From NCBI GenBank assembly GCA_017513905.1, contig JAFWMR010000010.1, positions 1 to 64,000 on the forward strand: a stretch of 64,000 nt of DNA. Direction: 5' to 3'. Made by a program: the position numbers and the translations under genes. This document shows positions 54,940-63,257 of this stretch, piece by piece (within the stretch, counting starts at the first letter, position 1; every line of letters starts with the position of its first letter). The notes beneath the pieces are model-generated. The model saw only the letters and a program-made list of their open reading frames with translations. It was not told the DNA's origin and made no database searches. Source of the stretch: Candidatus Saccharimonadota bacterium (GTDB lineage Bacteria; Patescibacteriota; Saccharimonadia; Saccharimonadales; Saccharimonadaceae).

Positions 54940-55404
54940 ATGAAGTACAACGAACTCATAGTTGAAAAGAATACCCGCCCATCCCGCAAGGGTCGCGGCA
55001 TTTCGGCTGGTCAAGGTAAAACCGCAGGACGCGGCACAAAGGGTCAAAAAGCTCGTACCGGCCACCGCAAAATGCCAACCGGATTCATGGGCGGTCAACG
55101 CGCCATCATGCAAGCCGTTCCTAAACTCAAAGGTTTTAAAACCCTACAGGATAAAGCTCAAGTCGTCTATACCGACGTCTTGAACGAACTAAAAGGCAAC
55201 GTTGACAACTTCGTCCTCGCTGAAAAGAATTTCATCTCTAGCCCATATGTCAAGGTGAAAGTCATCACCCGCGGTGAGCTCAAGAGCAAAATCACTCTCG
55301 AGACCCAATTTGCCTCGAAATCAGCTATCGAAGCCATCAAAAATGCCGGCGGCGATTTCAAGAAAGTCCCAGTGCCAATGCGCGCCAAAAAAGAAGAGAA
55401 ATAG
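54940..55404 (+). CDS. rplO: 50S ribosomal protein L15
   Basis: L15, 154 residues. The Gly-rich N terminus RKGRGISAGQGKTAGRGTKGQKAR is characteristic, and the C-terminal domain ends with AIEAIKNAGGDF. It follows S5 by 2 bases without rpmD between them. A terminator separates it from secY. Confidence 0.94.
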   Translation: MKYNELIVEKNTRPSRKGRGISAGQGKTAGRGTKGQKARTGHRKMPTGFMGGQRAIMQAVPKLKGFKTLQDKAQVVYTDVLNELKGNVDNFVLAEKNFISSPYVKVKVITRGELKSKITLETQFASKSAIEAIKNAGGDFKKVPVPMRAKKEEK

Positions 55405-55423
55405 TTTATCCGTTCTCGAACTA

Positions 55424-55452
55424 AAAATAACCCCATTTAGGGGTTATTTTTT
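55424..55452 (+). terminator. Terminator between L15 and secY
   Basis: AAATAACCCC/GGGGTTATTT stem with a five-base loop and a T run. Confidence 0.85.
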
Positions 55453-55463
55453 TAGCAAATATA

Positions 55464-55472
55464 TGCTATATT
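55464..55472 (+). promoter_or_regulatory. Possible extended -10 promoter for secY
   Basis: TGCTATATT, about 22 bases of leader with GAGGT, placed after the L15 terminator. The -35 is unclear. Confidence 0.4.
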
Positions 55473-55501
55473 AGATAGAGTAAATTCTAGTTGAGGTCCG
55501 T

Positions 55502-56989
55502 ATGCATTTCAAAACTATTTTCAAATCCCTAAAGAATAAAGATATGCTGAAAAAATTCCTAGTCATTATCGGTATTTTGTTCGTCTATCGTTTTCTGGCC
55601 CACATTCCTTTACCACTAGGCGAAATCAGCACATTCCGCGATGCGGTGCATAACCTCATCAACTCCTCCAACTTCGGATCATTTATAAATATGATTTCAG
55701 GTGGCGGCCTAACCAATTTCTCTATCATTCTAGTCGGCATTTCTCCATATATCACCTCAAGTATCGTCATCCAGCTCCTCACTAAAGCCATACCGTCGCT
55801 AGAAGAAATTTCCGAGGACGGCGAAGTCGGTCGCAGAAAAATCAACCAATGGACTCGCATCCTTACCGTCCCATTAGCTATAATCCAATCAATAGCCTAC
55901 ATCTATATCTTGAACCAAAATGTACTAGCATCCGCAACCGCCGTTACTCCTGAACTCACCGTTTCGCAATGGTCTATAGCTATCATAGCCATGGTTGCTG
56001 GCTCTATTATCCTTATGTGGCTAGGTGAGCTCATGACCGAACAGGGAATCGGCAACGGTATGTCCACCTTAATCCTTGCTTCTATCGTTTCTTCTCTTCC
56101 GCAGACCCTTGCCGCATTTTGGACAAGCCTCACCGATACATCCGCTGGCACCCTTAGTTTATTCGGATGGTTCAACCTCCCAGTCAACCCAGTGACCTTC
56201 TGGATCACCCTAGGTTTCGTTATTGCCATCATAACCGTCATTTATTTCTTGACAAAGCTAAACGAAGCCCAGCGTATCTTAACTATCAACTACGCCAAAC
56301 GCGTACATGGCAACTCCGCTTATGGGGACATTCGTTCAATCCTGCCACTAAAACTCATCTCCGCCGGTGTCATACCAGTAATCTTTGCGACGGCCTTCCT
56401 CTCACTTCCAGCACTTATCGGGCAGGTTATCTTAACTAAGAACGCTGACTCGGCTATCGGTCAACAGCTAGTTGCAATATTTACAGCACCAAATTCTAGT
56501 AATTTTGCTGATCTCTACCCACTGGGTATCACCTGGAAGTGGTTTATCTATCCAGCCGCTCTATTTGTGCTCATCGTCATGTTCACTTACTTCTACTCTA
56601 GCGTCAACTTCAATACCAAAGAAATCGCCGACAACCTGCAAAAACAAGGCGGCTTCATCGAAGGCGTTCGTCCAGGGCTCAAAACGGCCGAATATCTCGA
56701 GAAAATTGTTAGACGTCTTAATCTATTTGGGGCACTATCCCTCGGTATCGTCGCAATGCTTCCATTTATTACGGACTACATATTCATTATTGTCCAGGGC
56801 GCTCCGGCCGGTCTCTCCCTATCTGGCACCGGACTTCTCCTCATCGTCACAATCTCATTAGAGAACCTACGCGCTCTTGACTCCCGCGCACTCATGGTCA
56901 CGTACGATGATTATGGTAAGGACACGAACAAGCGCAAACGCATCAAACGTCTAAAGAAATCTAAAGTAGTCAAAGCGGAAGCGAACTAA
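55502..56989 (+). CDS. secY: Protein translocase subunit SecY
   Basis: Channel subunit of the Sec translocon with ten membrane helices in 495 residues; about 60 residues longer than many SecY proteins. GILFVYRFLAHIPLPLG, GGGLTNFSIILVGISPYITSSIVIQLL, LMTEQGIGNGMS and the cytoplasmic loop with GGFIEGVRPG are conserved. The C terminus is Lys/Arg-rich. adk and map, its usual downstream partners, are missing; a sortase gene follows after 15 bases. Confidence 0.96.
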   Translation: MHFKTIFKSLKNKDMLKKFLVIIGILFVYRFLAHIPLPLGEISTFRDAVHNLINSSNFGSFINMISGGGLTNFSIILVGISPYITSSIVIQLLTKAIPSLEEISEDGEVGRRKINQWTRILTVPLAIIQSIAYIYILNQNVLASATAVTPELTVSQWSIAIIAMVAGSIILMWLGELMTEQGIGNGMSTLILASIVSSLPQTLAAFWTSLTDTSAGTLSLFGWFNLPVNPVTFWITLGFVIAIITVIYFLTKLNEAQRILTINYAKRVHGNSAYGDIRSILPLKLISAGVIPVIFATAFLSLPALIGQVILTKNADSAIGQQLVAIFTAPNSSNFADLYPLGITWKWFIYPAALFVLIVMFTYFYSSVNFNTKEIADNLQKQGGFIEGVRPGLKTAEYLEKIVRRLNLFGALSLGIVAMLPFITDYIFIIVQGAPAGLSLSGTGLLLIVTISLENLRALDSRALMVTYDDYGKDTNKRKRIKRLKKSKVVKAEAN

Positions 56990-57004
56990 TTCTGAAAGGG
57001 TGGC

Positions 57005-57781
57005 ATGAAAAACGACAAAGAAGAAAAGATCAAAACATCTAGTTCTAAGCATCAAAGCAAAAAAACCGATCCTGACAATAAAAAACCGCTCAGGCTCAGC
57101 CATATAAAAAAGATTCTTGGAAAAGTAGCTTTCGCATTATTTATCGCCCTAATTGCATTCTTTTTCATTAAAACCGCCGTATGGGAATATTACTATTATA
57201 ACGAAAAAGAAGGCAGCGAACGCGCCCCTGTAGTCTCGGTTGACCCAGATGCCGTTATCGAAGTTCAAGAAGTAGACGAAACTGAAGTAACAGTAGAACA
57301 ACGTATTGAATGGACCGTTCCAGCAGACGAGCCTAGATACTTATCTATCGAAAAATTAGGCATTTATAATGCGCGCGTTCGTTCCATGGGTTTAACTAGA
57401 GACGGATCACTAGATACGCCATATAGCATCTTTGATGTCGGCTGGTACAATCGTTCCAGCAAACCTGGCAGCGGTGGTGTTCTCGTTATTGATGGGCACA
57501 ACGGTGGTCCAAACGTCCACGGCGTTTTCAAAGATTTGAACGCACTCTACGCTGATGATCTTATCGTTATAGAACGTGGCGATGGACAGAAGTTCACCTA
57601 TCGTGTTGTCGACAACAAAGAAGTCCCTCTAGCCGACGCTAATGATTACATGTCAAAAGCCTTCCAAACTCCAGTGCAAGGACTAGAATCAGTCACGCTC
57701 ATATCCTGCGTTGGCGAATGGTCACAAGCACAACAAACCTACTTAAGTAGACAATTTACCCGAGCAGTTTTAGTAAAATAA
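57005..57781 (+). CDS. Sortase (class E/F-like)
   Basis: A 258-residue membrane-anchored transpeptidase: basic N terminus, membrane helix at about 38-58, acidic linker, and sortase domain from about 105. The catalytic His165 is in DGHNGG, Cys235 in TLISCVG and the Arg is 249 or 253. It lies between secY and infA, where adk and map usually are. Its substrate is not evident: the surface protein at 45043 lacks an LPXTG motif. Confidence 0.9.
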   Translation: MKNDKEEKIKTSSSKHQSKKTDPDNKKPLRLSHIKKILGKVAFALFIALIAFFFIKTAVWEYYYYNEKEGSERAPVVSVDPDAVIEVQEVDETEVTVEQRIEWTVPADEPRYLSIEKLGIYNARVRSMGLTRDGSLDTPYSIFDVGWYNRSSKPGSGGVLVIDGHNGGPNVHGVFKDLNALYADDLIVIERGDGQKFTYRVVDNKEVPLADANDYMSKAFQTPVQGLESVTLISCVGEWSQAQQTYLSRQFTRAVLVK

Positions 57782-57784
57782 CTA

Positions 57785-57813
57785 TTGCGTTTTTTTCAAA
57801 AATCTGCTAAAAT
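57785..57813 (+). promoter_or_regulatory. Promoter of infA-rpmJ-rpsM-rpsK-rpsD-rpoA-rplQ
   Basis: TTGCGT (57785-57790) and TAAAAT (57808-57813), 17 bases apart, TGC extension. The start codon at 57827 would follow a leader of about 7 bases. Confidence 0.65.
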
Positions 57814-57826
57814 TACCAAGTAATTT

Positions 57827-58045
57827 ATGGCTAGTCAAAAGGAAGTGATTAAACTCACAGGCAAGGTCGTTGAGGCGTTGCCTAATGCTCAATTTCGAGT
57901 AGAACTCGAGAATGGCCATATTATCATTGCGCACATGAGCGGAAAAATGCGCAAAAACTTTATCCGTCTTGTGCCTGGTGATACGGTCGATGTTGAGTTA
58001 ACCCCTTACGATCTTACAAAGGGTAGAATCAGCTTCCGCCGCTAA
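57827..58045 (+). CDS. infA: Translation initiation factor IF-1
   Basis: IF-1, 72 residues, an OB-fold protein that occupies the ribosomal A site during initiation. [27 protein letters not shown] and [22 protein letters not shown] are characteristic. It is the first gene of the alpha operon in this genome and has almost no leader. Confidence 0.97.
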   Translation: MASQKEVIKLTGKVVEALPNAQFRVELENGHIIIAHMSGKMRKNFIRLVPGDTVDVELTPYDLTKGRISFRR

Positions 58046-58107
58046 CTTCGCTTTACACGAGGCGAAGAATTACATATATCAACCTTAAACAAGGAATTTT
58101 TTACACT

Positions 58108-58224
58108 ATGAAAGTACGCGCCAGTGTTAAAAAAATCTCCCCGGATGACATTATAGTTCGTCGCAAAGGCGTTCTACGTGTTATCAACAAGAAAAAACCT
58201 AAGAATAAACAAAGGCAGGGTTAA
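58108..58224 (+). CDS. rpmJ: 50S ribosomal protein L36, cysteine-free form
   Basis: A 38-residue L36: [10 protein letters not shown] at the start and [10 protein letters not shown] at the end. The zinc ribbon is lost: the first Cys pair reads S-P-D-D and the third Cys is Asn, and the His is Asn. It is thus a zinc-independent type. It follows infA and precedes rpsM by two bases, as expected for this operon. Confidence 0.95.
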   Translation: MKVRASVKKISPDDIIVRRKGVLRVINKKKPKNKQRQG

Positions 58225-58226
58225 GC

Positions 58227-58613
58227 ATGGCACGAATTGCTAGTGTTGTTATCCCTTCCGAAAAGCAAGTCGAAACCGCTCTGACTTACATCTACGGAAT
58301 TGGGCCGACAACCTCCAAAGCCATCCTTGCGGAGGCGAAGATTGCGCCTACCACTCGGGTGAAAGATCTCACCGAGGCTGAAGAACAAAAACTCAACGAC
58401 ATTATTTCATCGAAATATTCAGTTGAGGGTGATTTGAAACGCCTCGTGACCAATAATATCAAACGTCTTAAAGACATTAATTCATACAAAGGTTTGCGTC
58501 ATAAAGCTGGACTTCCAGTTAACGGTCAACGCACCCGCACGAATGCGCGTACTCGTAAGGGTAAAGCAATAGCCGTTGGTGGCACACAACCTAAAGCAGC
58601 AAGCAAAACCTAG
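58227..58613 (+). CDS. rpsM: 30S ribosomal protein S13
   Basis: S13, 128 residues, in the head of the 30S subunit and contacting the P-site t[65 protein letters not shown] and the basic RTRKGK tail are present. Confidence 0.96.
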   Translation: MARIASVVIPSEKQVETALTYIYGIGPTTSKAILAEAKIAPTTRVKDLTEAEEQKLNDIISSKYSVEGDLKRLVTNNIKRLKDINSYKGLRHKAGLPVNGQRTRTNARTRKGKAIAVGGTQPKAASKT

Positions 58614-58622
58614 GAGTAGAAC

Positions 58623-59057
58623 ATGTCTGAAGAAGCAAAAAATCCAATCGAAGCTCCTGTGGTTGAAGCTAAAGCCACAAAAGCGAAGGCTAAAAAGAGT
58701 AAAAGAATTGTCCAATCTGGCCAAGTTCATATTCAAGCGACCTTCAACAACACTATTATCAGCATCAGCGATAGCAAAGGCGAAGTCCTTGCGAATTCCA
58801 GCGCTGGCGCCAACGGTTTCCGCGGTTCTAAGAAAGGCACCGCCTATGCCGCTCAAATCGCCGCAGAAAAAGCCTTGGAAATCGCAAAGAGAGACCACGG
58901 TCTTTCATCAGTCGATGTATTCGTCAAAGGTATCGGCCTTGGTCGTGACAGCGCTATTCGCGCCGTCAGTTCTCTCGGCATCAAAATCAATAGCATCACT
59001 GACATAACCCCGATCGCTCACGGTGGTGTGCGACCTAAGGGAGAAAGGAAACCGTAA
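58623..59057 (+). CDS. rpsK: 30S ribosomal protein S11
   Basis: S11, 144 residues, on the 30S platform. The core GQVHIQATFNNTIISISDSKGEVL, FRGSKKGTAYAAQIAAEKA and DITPIAHGGVRPKGERKP is intact. An extra 30-residue Ala/Lys/Glu-rich N terminus precedes the core. Its stop overlaps the S4 start (TAATG). Confidence 0.96.
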   Translation: MSEEAKNPIEAPVVEAKATKAKAKKSKRIVQSGQVHIQATFNNTIISISDSKGEVLANSSAGANGFRGSKKGTAYAAQIAAEKALEIAKRDHGLSSVDVFVKGIGLGRDSAIRAVSSLGIKINSITDITPIAHGGVRPKGERKP

Positions 59058-59659
59058 TGGCTCGCGATAATTCTCCAATTGTCAAACAAAGCCGCCGCGA
59101 AAGTTACGCACTTGCACCTAAATCTGCCAAGATCATGGCCAAGAAAAGCGGAATTCCTGGTGAGCATTCTGGACAACGTTCTCGCTCTCAAAGCCTCTAC
59201 CTAGTCCAGCTTCGCGAAAAGCAAAAAGTTCGCCGCATGTATGGGCTCCTCGAGAAGCAATTTGCTAAACTCATGAAAGAGGCCACTCGCGCAGAAGGAC
59301 TCACTGGTGAAAATCTCCTCCAGTTTCTCGAGCGCCGCGCCGATAACGTCGTTTATCGTGCAGGCCTTGCAACTACGCGTCGCCAAGCTCGTCAGCTGGT
59401 TTCTCATGGACATTTTATCCTAAATGGCAAGCGAATTAATATTCCATCAATTCGCTTGAACCCAGGTGATGTACTTGAAGTACGTCCGAAATCCCAGAAA
59501 TCAGATTACTTCAAATCCGTCGAAGGAATGGCTCAACCACTATCATGGATGAAAGCCGACGCCAAAAAACTTAAAATCGAAGTTACTGGTTTGCCAAAGC
59601 GCGAAGAAGCCGAGGTGGGCATTAACGAACAACTAATCGTCGAGTTCTACTCACGCTAA
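59057..59659 (+). CDS. rpsD: 30S ribosomal protein S4, cysteine-free form
   Basis: S4, 200 residues, a primary 16S rRNA-binding assembly protein. The core segments are EKQKVRRMYGLLEKQF, ENLLQFLERRADNVVYRAGLATTRRQARQLVSHGHFILNGKRINIPS and the S4 RNA-binding domain. The N-terminal zinc cysteines of some S4 proteins are absent, which is common. Confidence 0.96.
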   Translation: MARDNSPIVKQSRRESYALAPKSAKIMAKKSGIPGEHSGQRSRSQSLYLVQLREKQKVRRMYGLLEKQFAKLMKEATRAEGLTGENLLQFLERRADNVVYRAGLATTRRQARQLVSHGHFILNGKRINIPSIRLNPGDVLEVRPKSQKSDYFKSVEGMAQPLSWMKADAKKLKIEVTGLPKREEAEVGINEQLIVEFYSR

Positions 59660-59680
59660 GGATAAGGAGAGAAATAACAT

Positions 59681-60631
59681 ATGACAACAAAAGCTATCAA
59701 TGATGCAATGCTTGCAGAAGTTAAAGAACTTGGCGAGAACAGTGCCGAATTTGTGATCCGTCCACTTTACTACGGATACGGCAACACTCTTGGCAATTCT
59801 CTCCGCCGCGTCCTTCTCTCCAGCATCAAAGGCGCCGCAATCACGTCATTCTCGATTGAAGGTACCACTCACGAATTTACTGCCATCCCAGGAATTCGCG
59901 AAGACGTCGTCGACATCATGTTGAATCTCAAAAACATTCGACTCAAATCTCACAGTGATACGCCAGTTGAAGCAACCCTTACAATAAAGGGCAGCGAGCA
60001 ACACGAAAAAGATGGCGATAAGCGCGTTATTGCGTCCGACATCAAGCTACCAGCAGAAGTCGAACTCGGTAATCCAAATCAAGTCATCTGCCATATCGAT
60101 GATCCAAACTACACTCTTAAGATGAATTTCGTCATCGAGACCGGACGTGGCTACCTAACCATTGATGAATCAAGCAAAGATCGCCTTCATAGCAATATGA
60201 TCGCCCTCGATGCAGTTTTCACACCAGTCCTCCGCGTTCGCTACAAAGTCGAAAACACGCGTGTCGGTCGCGACACCAACTTGCAACAGCTCACTCTTAC
60301 CATCGACACCGACGGTACAATTACCCCGAAAGATGCCTTTGAGGAAGCTGCTGCTATTCTCGTTAATCAATACCAAGCTCTTGCTGGCTCAACCAAAGTC
60401 GAAAACGCGCCAGTGCCTGGTTGCGATACCGAAGAAGATAATACTGGCCTTCTCCTACCAATCGAGGAGCTAGGTCTTTCCGCTCGTACTGCTAACGCCC
60501 TTACCAACAACGGGATCAAGAACTTGAGCCAGCTCATCGGTCTCACCGACGCGCAACTCAAAGATCTTAAAGGTTTCGGCACAAAAGCTCTCGAGGAAGT
60601 ACAAGAAAAAATAACGGAGTTCAGAAAATAA
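59681..60631 (+). CDS. rpoA: RNA polymerase subunit alpha
   Basis: Scaffold for RNA polymerase assembly, 316 residues. The N-terminal domain has FVIRPLYYGYGNTLGNSLRRVLLSS and EFTAIPGIREDVVDIMLNLK; the C-terminal domain (ELGLSARTANALTNNGIKNLSQLIGL) is complete, so UP-element and activator contacts are possible. It overlaps rplQ by one base. Confidence 0.97.
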   Translation: MTTKAINDAMLAEVKELGENSAEFVIRPLYYGYGNTLGNSLRRVLLSSIKGAAITSFSIEGTTHEFTAIPGIREDVVDIMLNLKNIRLKSHSDTPVEATLTIKGSEQHEKDGDKRVIASDIKLPAEVELGNPNQVICHIDDPNYTLKMNFVIETGRGYLTIDESSKDRLHSNMIALDAVFTPVLRVRYKVENTRVGRDTNLQQLTLTIDTDGTITPKDAFEEAAAILVNQYQALAGSTKVENAPVPGCDTEEDNTGLLLPIEELGLSARTANALTNNGIKNLSQLIGLTDAQLKDLKGFGTKALEEVQEKITEFRK

Positions 60632-61032
60632 TGCACCGCCACGGATATAAAGGCCGCAAGTTTGGCCGCAAAACCGATCAGGCAACAGCGCTAGTTCGTG
60701 GGCTTATGTGCTCCCTGATCAAATACCAATCTATCACCACTACCCTCGCTCGTGCCAAGGAAATTCGTCGCGATGTAGAAAAGCTCATCACTCTTGCAAA
60801 GAAGAATGATCTTGCTTCTCGTCGCCTCGTAATTGCCCGACTTGATGACATGGAAACCGCTGATCTTCTCATAGATGTAATCGCTCCACAAATCAAGCGC
60901 AATTCTGGCTATCTCAAGATTGAGCATGCCGGATTCCGTAAAGGAGACCACGCTGAGATGGGTACTATTTCCTTCGTCGACGATATCGAACTAAATGTCG
61001 AAAAAACCGACGATAAGAAAGGGGATAAATAA
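60631..61032 (+). CDS. rplQ: 50S ribosomal protein L17
   Basis: L17, 133 residues, near the exit tunnel. MHRHGYKGRKFGRKTDQATALVRGLMCSLIKYQSI is characteristic, followed by the RAKEIRRDVEKLITLAK segment. Its acidic-basic tail of about 15 residues is an extension. rplM follows 2 bases later. Confidence 0.96.
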   Translation: MHRHGYKGRKFGRKTDQATALVRGLMCSLIKYQSITTTLARAKEIRRDVEKLITLAKKNDLASRRLVIARLDDMETADLLIDVIAPQIKRNSGYLKIEHAGFRKGDHAEMGTISFVDDIELNVEKTDDKKGDK

Positions 61033-61034
61033 TC

Positions 61035-61460
61035 ATGAAAACCTATTCACAGAAATCTTCTGAGGTTTCCCGCGAATGGTGGCTAGTCGACGCTTCTACC
61101 ATGCCTCTTGGCAAACTTGCCGTCGTCATCGCCGACAAGTTAATGGGTAAAAGCAAAGTCACCTTCACCCCTCACATCGATAATGGCGACTATGTAGTTG
61201 TTATCAATGCCAAAGACCTAAAAGTTACTGGTACCAAAGCAACCGATAAGAAATACTATCGCCACTCTGGCTTCCCAGGCGGACTCACCGAGCTCAGCCT
61301 CGAAGAAGTCATCGAAAAAGACCCGTCTCTCGCAATTCGCGAAGCCGTCAAGGGAATGCTCCCGAAGAACAAATTAGCCGCTGATCGTCTCGAACGCCTC
61401 CGTATCTTTGCTGGTGCCGAACACGCTCATACAGCTCAAAATCCAAAGGAGATTAAATAA
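61035..61460 (+). CDS. rplM: 50S ribosomal protein L13
   Basis: L13, 141 residues, an early 50S assembly protein. REWWLVDASTMPLGKLAVVIADKLMGKSK, DNGDYVVVINAKDLKVTG and KKYYRHSGFPGGL are characteristic. It is coupled to rpsI by a TAATG overlap. Confidence 0.97.
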   Translation: MKTYSQKSSEVSREWWLVDASTMPLGKLAVVIADKLMGKSKVTFTPHIDNGDYVVVINAKDLKVTGTKATDKKYYRHSGFPGGLTELSLEEVIEKDPSLAIREAVKGMLPKNKLAADRLERLRIFAGAEHAHTAQNPKEIK

Positions 61461-61858
61461 TGGCTGACAAGAAATACATCTACGGTCTCGGCCGCCGCAA
61501 AGCCGCATCTGCTCGCGCTCGTCTTTACAAAGGTAAAGGCGAAATCACCATCAATGGTAAACCAGCTCTTGACTACTTCTCTGGTAACAAGAGTATGCTC
61601 GCAGAAATTACCGATCCACTTGCTCTCGCTCAGAAGCAAAAAGATTACGATATCTCTGTACGCGTTACTGGTGGTGGCCTTGCAGGCCAAGTCGACGCTA
61701 TTAAACTAGCTATTTCCAAAGCTCTACAGACCGAAGCTCCGGATCTTCGTCCCGTCCTCAAGAAAGCAGGGTTCGTCAAACGCGATCCACGCGAAAAGGA
61801 AAGGAAGAAATACGGTCTTCGCTCCGCACGCAAGAAAGAACAGTTCAGCAAGCGTTAG
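61460..61858 (+). CDS. rpsI: 30S ribosomal protein S9
   Basis: S9, 132 residues, whose C-terminal tail reaches the P-site tRNA. YIYGLGRRKAASARARLYKGKGEITING, VRVTGGGLAGQVDAIKLAISKAL and the final RSARKKEQFSKR are present. It is the last gene of the large ribosomal operon and is followed by a strong terminator. Confidence 0.97.
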   Translation: MADKKYIYGLGRRKAASARARLYKGKGEITINGKPALDYFSGNKSMLAEITDPLALAQKQKDYDISVRVTGGGLAGQVDAIKLAISKALQTEAPDLRPVLKKAGFVKRDPREKERKKYGLRSARKKEQFSKR

Positions 61859-61875
61859 AACGACCAAAAATCACG

Positions 61876-61907
61876 AAAATGGCCCCAATCGCAGGGGCCA
61901 TTTTTTT
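61876..61907 (+). terminator. Terminator of the ribosomal operon
   Basis: ATGGCCCC/GGGGCCAT stem with a seven-base loop and seven T residues. Confidence 0.92.
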
Positions 61908-61929
61908 AGGCCCCGCCATGACTAGACTA

Positions 61930-61958
61930 TTGACTTTTATAACGAAAAATAGTATAAT
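61930..61958 (+). promoter_or_regulatory. Promoter of the 218-aa gene
   Basis: TTGACT (61930-61935) and TATAAT (61953-61958), 17 bases apart. Confidence 0.78.
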
Positions 61959-61991
61959 TAAAGAGTAAACATTTTACAGACGGAGGCGAAT

Positions 61992-62648
61992 ATGCCTCAT
62001 TTTTTATTCAGGAAACCCAAGACATTCTCTATAAATTTCACTGAAATCGAAGATGATACCTCTTCCGAGACTCCTTTTTGGGAAATCCAGCGTGCCGAAG
62101 CACTAGAAATTATTACAAGATTTTATTCATCTTGGCAAGTACTTTGGGAATCCACCCGTCTGTCTTTTGGGGACCTTGGATTATCCGAAGAAGGGCTTCG
62201 CCGCTTGATTTATTACGAAAACGAACAAAAGAAAACAGTCATTAATCTCCTTGCTGAAATGCTCGTCGCTTGGGAAAAAGACGACCAAATCGACTTTTCT
62301 GCAGCTGTCCTTTGCTTGGCGAAAGAACTCCGTCCAAGTCTTACTCATTTCGAAACTACCGAATCAGAATCGTTTGCTCTAACCCCCGAACAACTAGAGC
62401 GCCTCAAAGTCTATACAAAGAACGAGGCGAACTCGCTAAAAACCGCTATTGAAGACCTTCAACGTCTTTCTTGGCACAAGTTCGAATTCGGAGATAAAGT
62501 TCTCACTGTACCGATCGCTGAATCGCTCATTAAAGAAAAACTCAATATCTCAAGCTTAGAATACCTAGATTTCGCAACTGAACCTGAGTTCAACGCGCAC
62601 GGATTCTTCCCGGCACTTCTTCAAGAATCCACTGATTTTGGCTTTTAG
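61992..62648 (+). CDS. Helical unknown protein of 218 residues
   Basis: An acidic, mostly helical protein without membrane segments. A helical part at about 30-170 ends in a small domain with FGDKVLTVPIAESLIKEKL. A distant kinship to ScpA-like or plasmid-partition proteins was considered but no motif supports it. CGGAGG precedes the ATG by 6 bases, and the gene has its own full promoter. Confidence 0.65.
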   Translation: MPHFLFRKPKTFSINFTEIEDDTSSETPFWEIQRAEALEIITRFYSSWQVLWESTRLSFGDLGLSEEGLRRLIYYENEQKKTVINLLAEMLVAWEKDDQIDFSAAVLCLAKELRPSLTHFETTESESFALTPEQLERLKVYTKNEANSLKTAIEDLQRLSWHKFEFGDKVLTVPIAESLIKEKLNISSLEYLDFATEPEFNAHGFFPALLQESTDFGF

Positions 62649-62689
62649 AAAAATGCATGAAATTATAACGCTTATGTTATAATTTTTCC

Positions 62690-63241
62690 ATGGAAAGCTC
62701 AATCCTAACATTTATTCTAGAACAAGCCTTCGGCATTTTTGCATTGATTTGCACAGTAGTTAGCATGCAGCTCAAAAAGAAGCGCACACTAATGATCTAT
62801 CAGACCGCATCCGAAGCCTTTGCTGTGGCGCAGTATTTTGTTAAAGGTGCTATTACCGGATCATTCATGACGATAGTTGCTTTTATTCGCGATCTCGTTC
62901 TTACAAAGTTCGACAAAAAACGAGCGCCACTTTGTTTTCTAATTTTGCTCTACACTGTCATGACTATACTCGTAATTATTAGCTGGAGCGGACCACTCTC
63001 GCTCTTACCATTTATCGGATCGCTCATTTTTGCCTGGTCTCTATGGTATGGCGAAGTCAAATGGATACGACTTGGAGATGCCGTCGGCAACTCGCCATAT
63101 CTCGTATATACTCTATTAACAGGGAACTATGCTTTATTTGCAATGACCTTACTAGAAGTTATTTCTGCTGCAGTCGGATTCATTCGCATTGATATTCTAG
63201 GTAAGAAAAAGAAAAAGGCAACTCGCAAACGCAAAAAATAG
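62690..63241 (+). CDS. YgjV-like inner membrane protein
   Basis: A 183-residue protein with about six hydrophobic helices and a Lys/Arg-rich C-terminal tail. QLKKKRTLMIYQTASEAFAVAQYFVKGAITG and the following IRDLVLTKFDKKRAP match the YgjV family (Imp-YgjV), whose function is unknown. TGTTATAAT (62675-62683) ends 6 bases before the ATG: leaderless. Confidence 0.8.
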   Translation: MESSILTFILEQAFGIFALICTVVSMQLKKKRTLMIYQTASEAFAVAQYFVKGAITGSFMTIVAFIRDLVLTKFDKKRAPLCFLILLYTVMTILVIISWSGPLSLLPFIGSLIFAWSLWYGEVKWIRLGDAVGNSPYLVYTLLTGNYALFAMTLLEVISAAVGFIRIDILGKKKKKATRKRKK

Positions 63242-63257
63242 CTCTGAGACCCAATTA

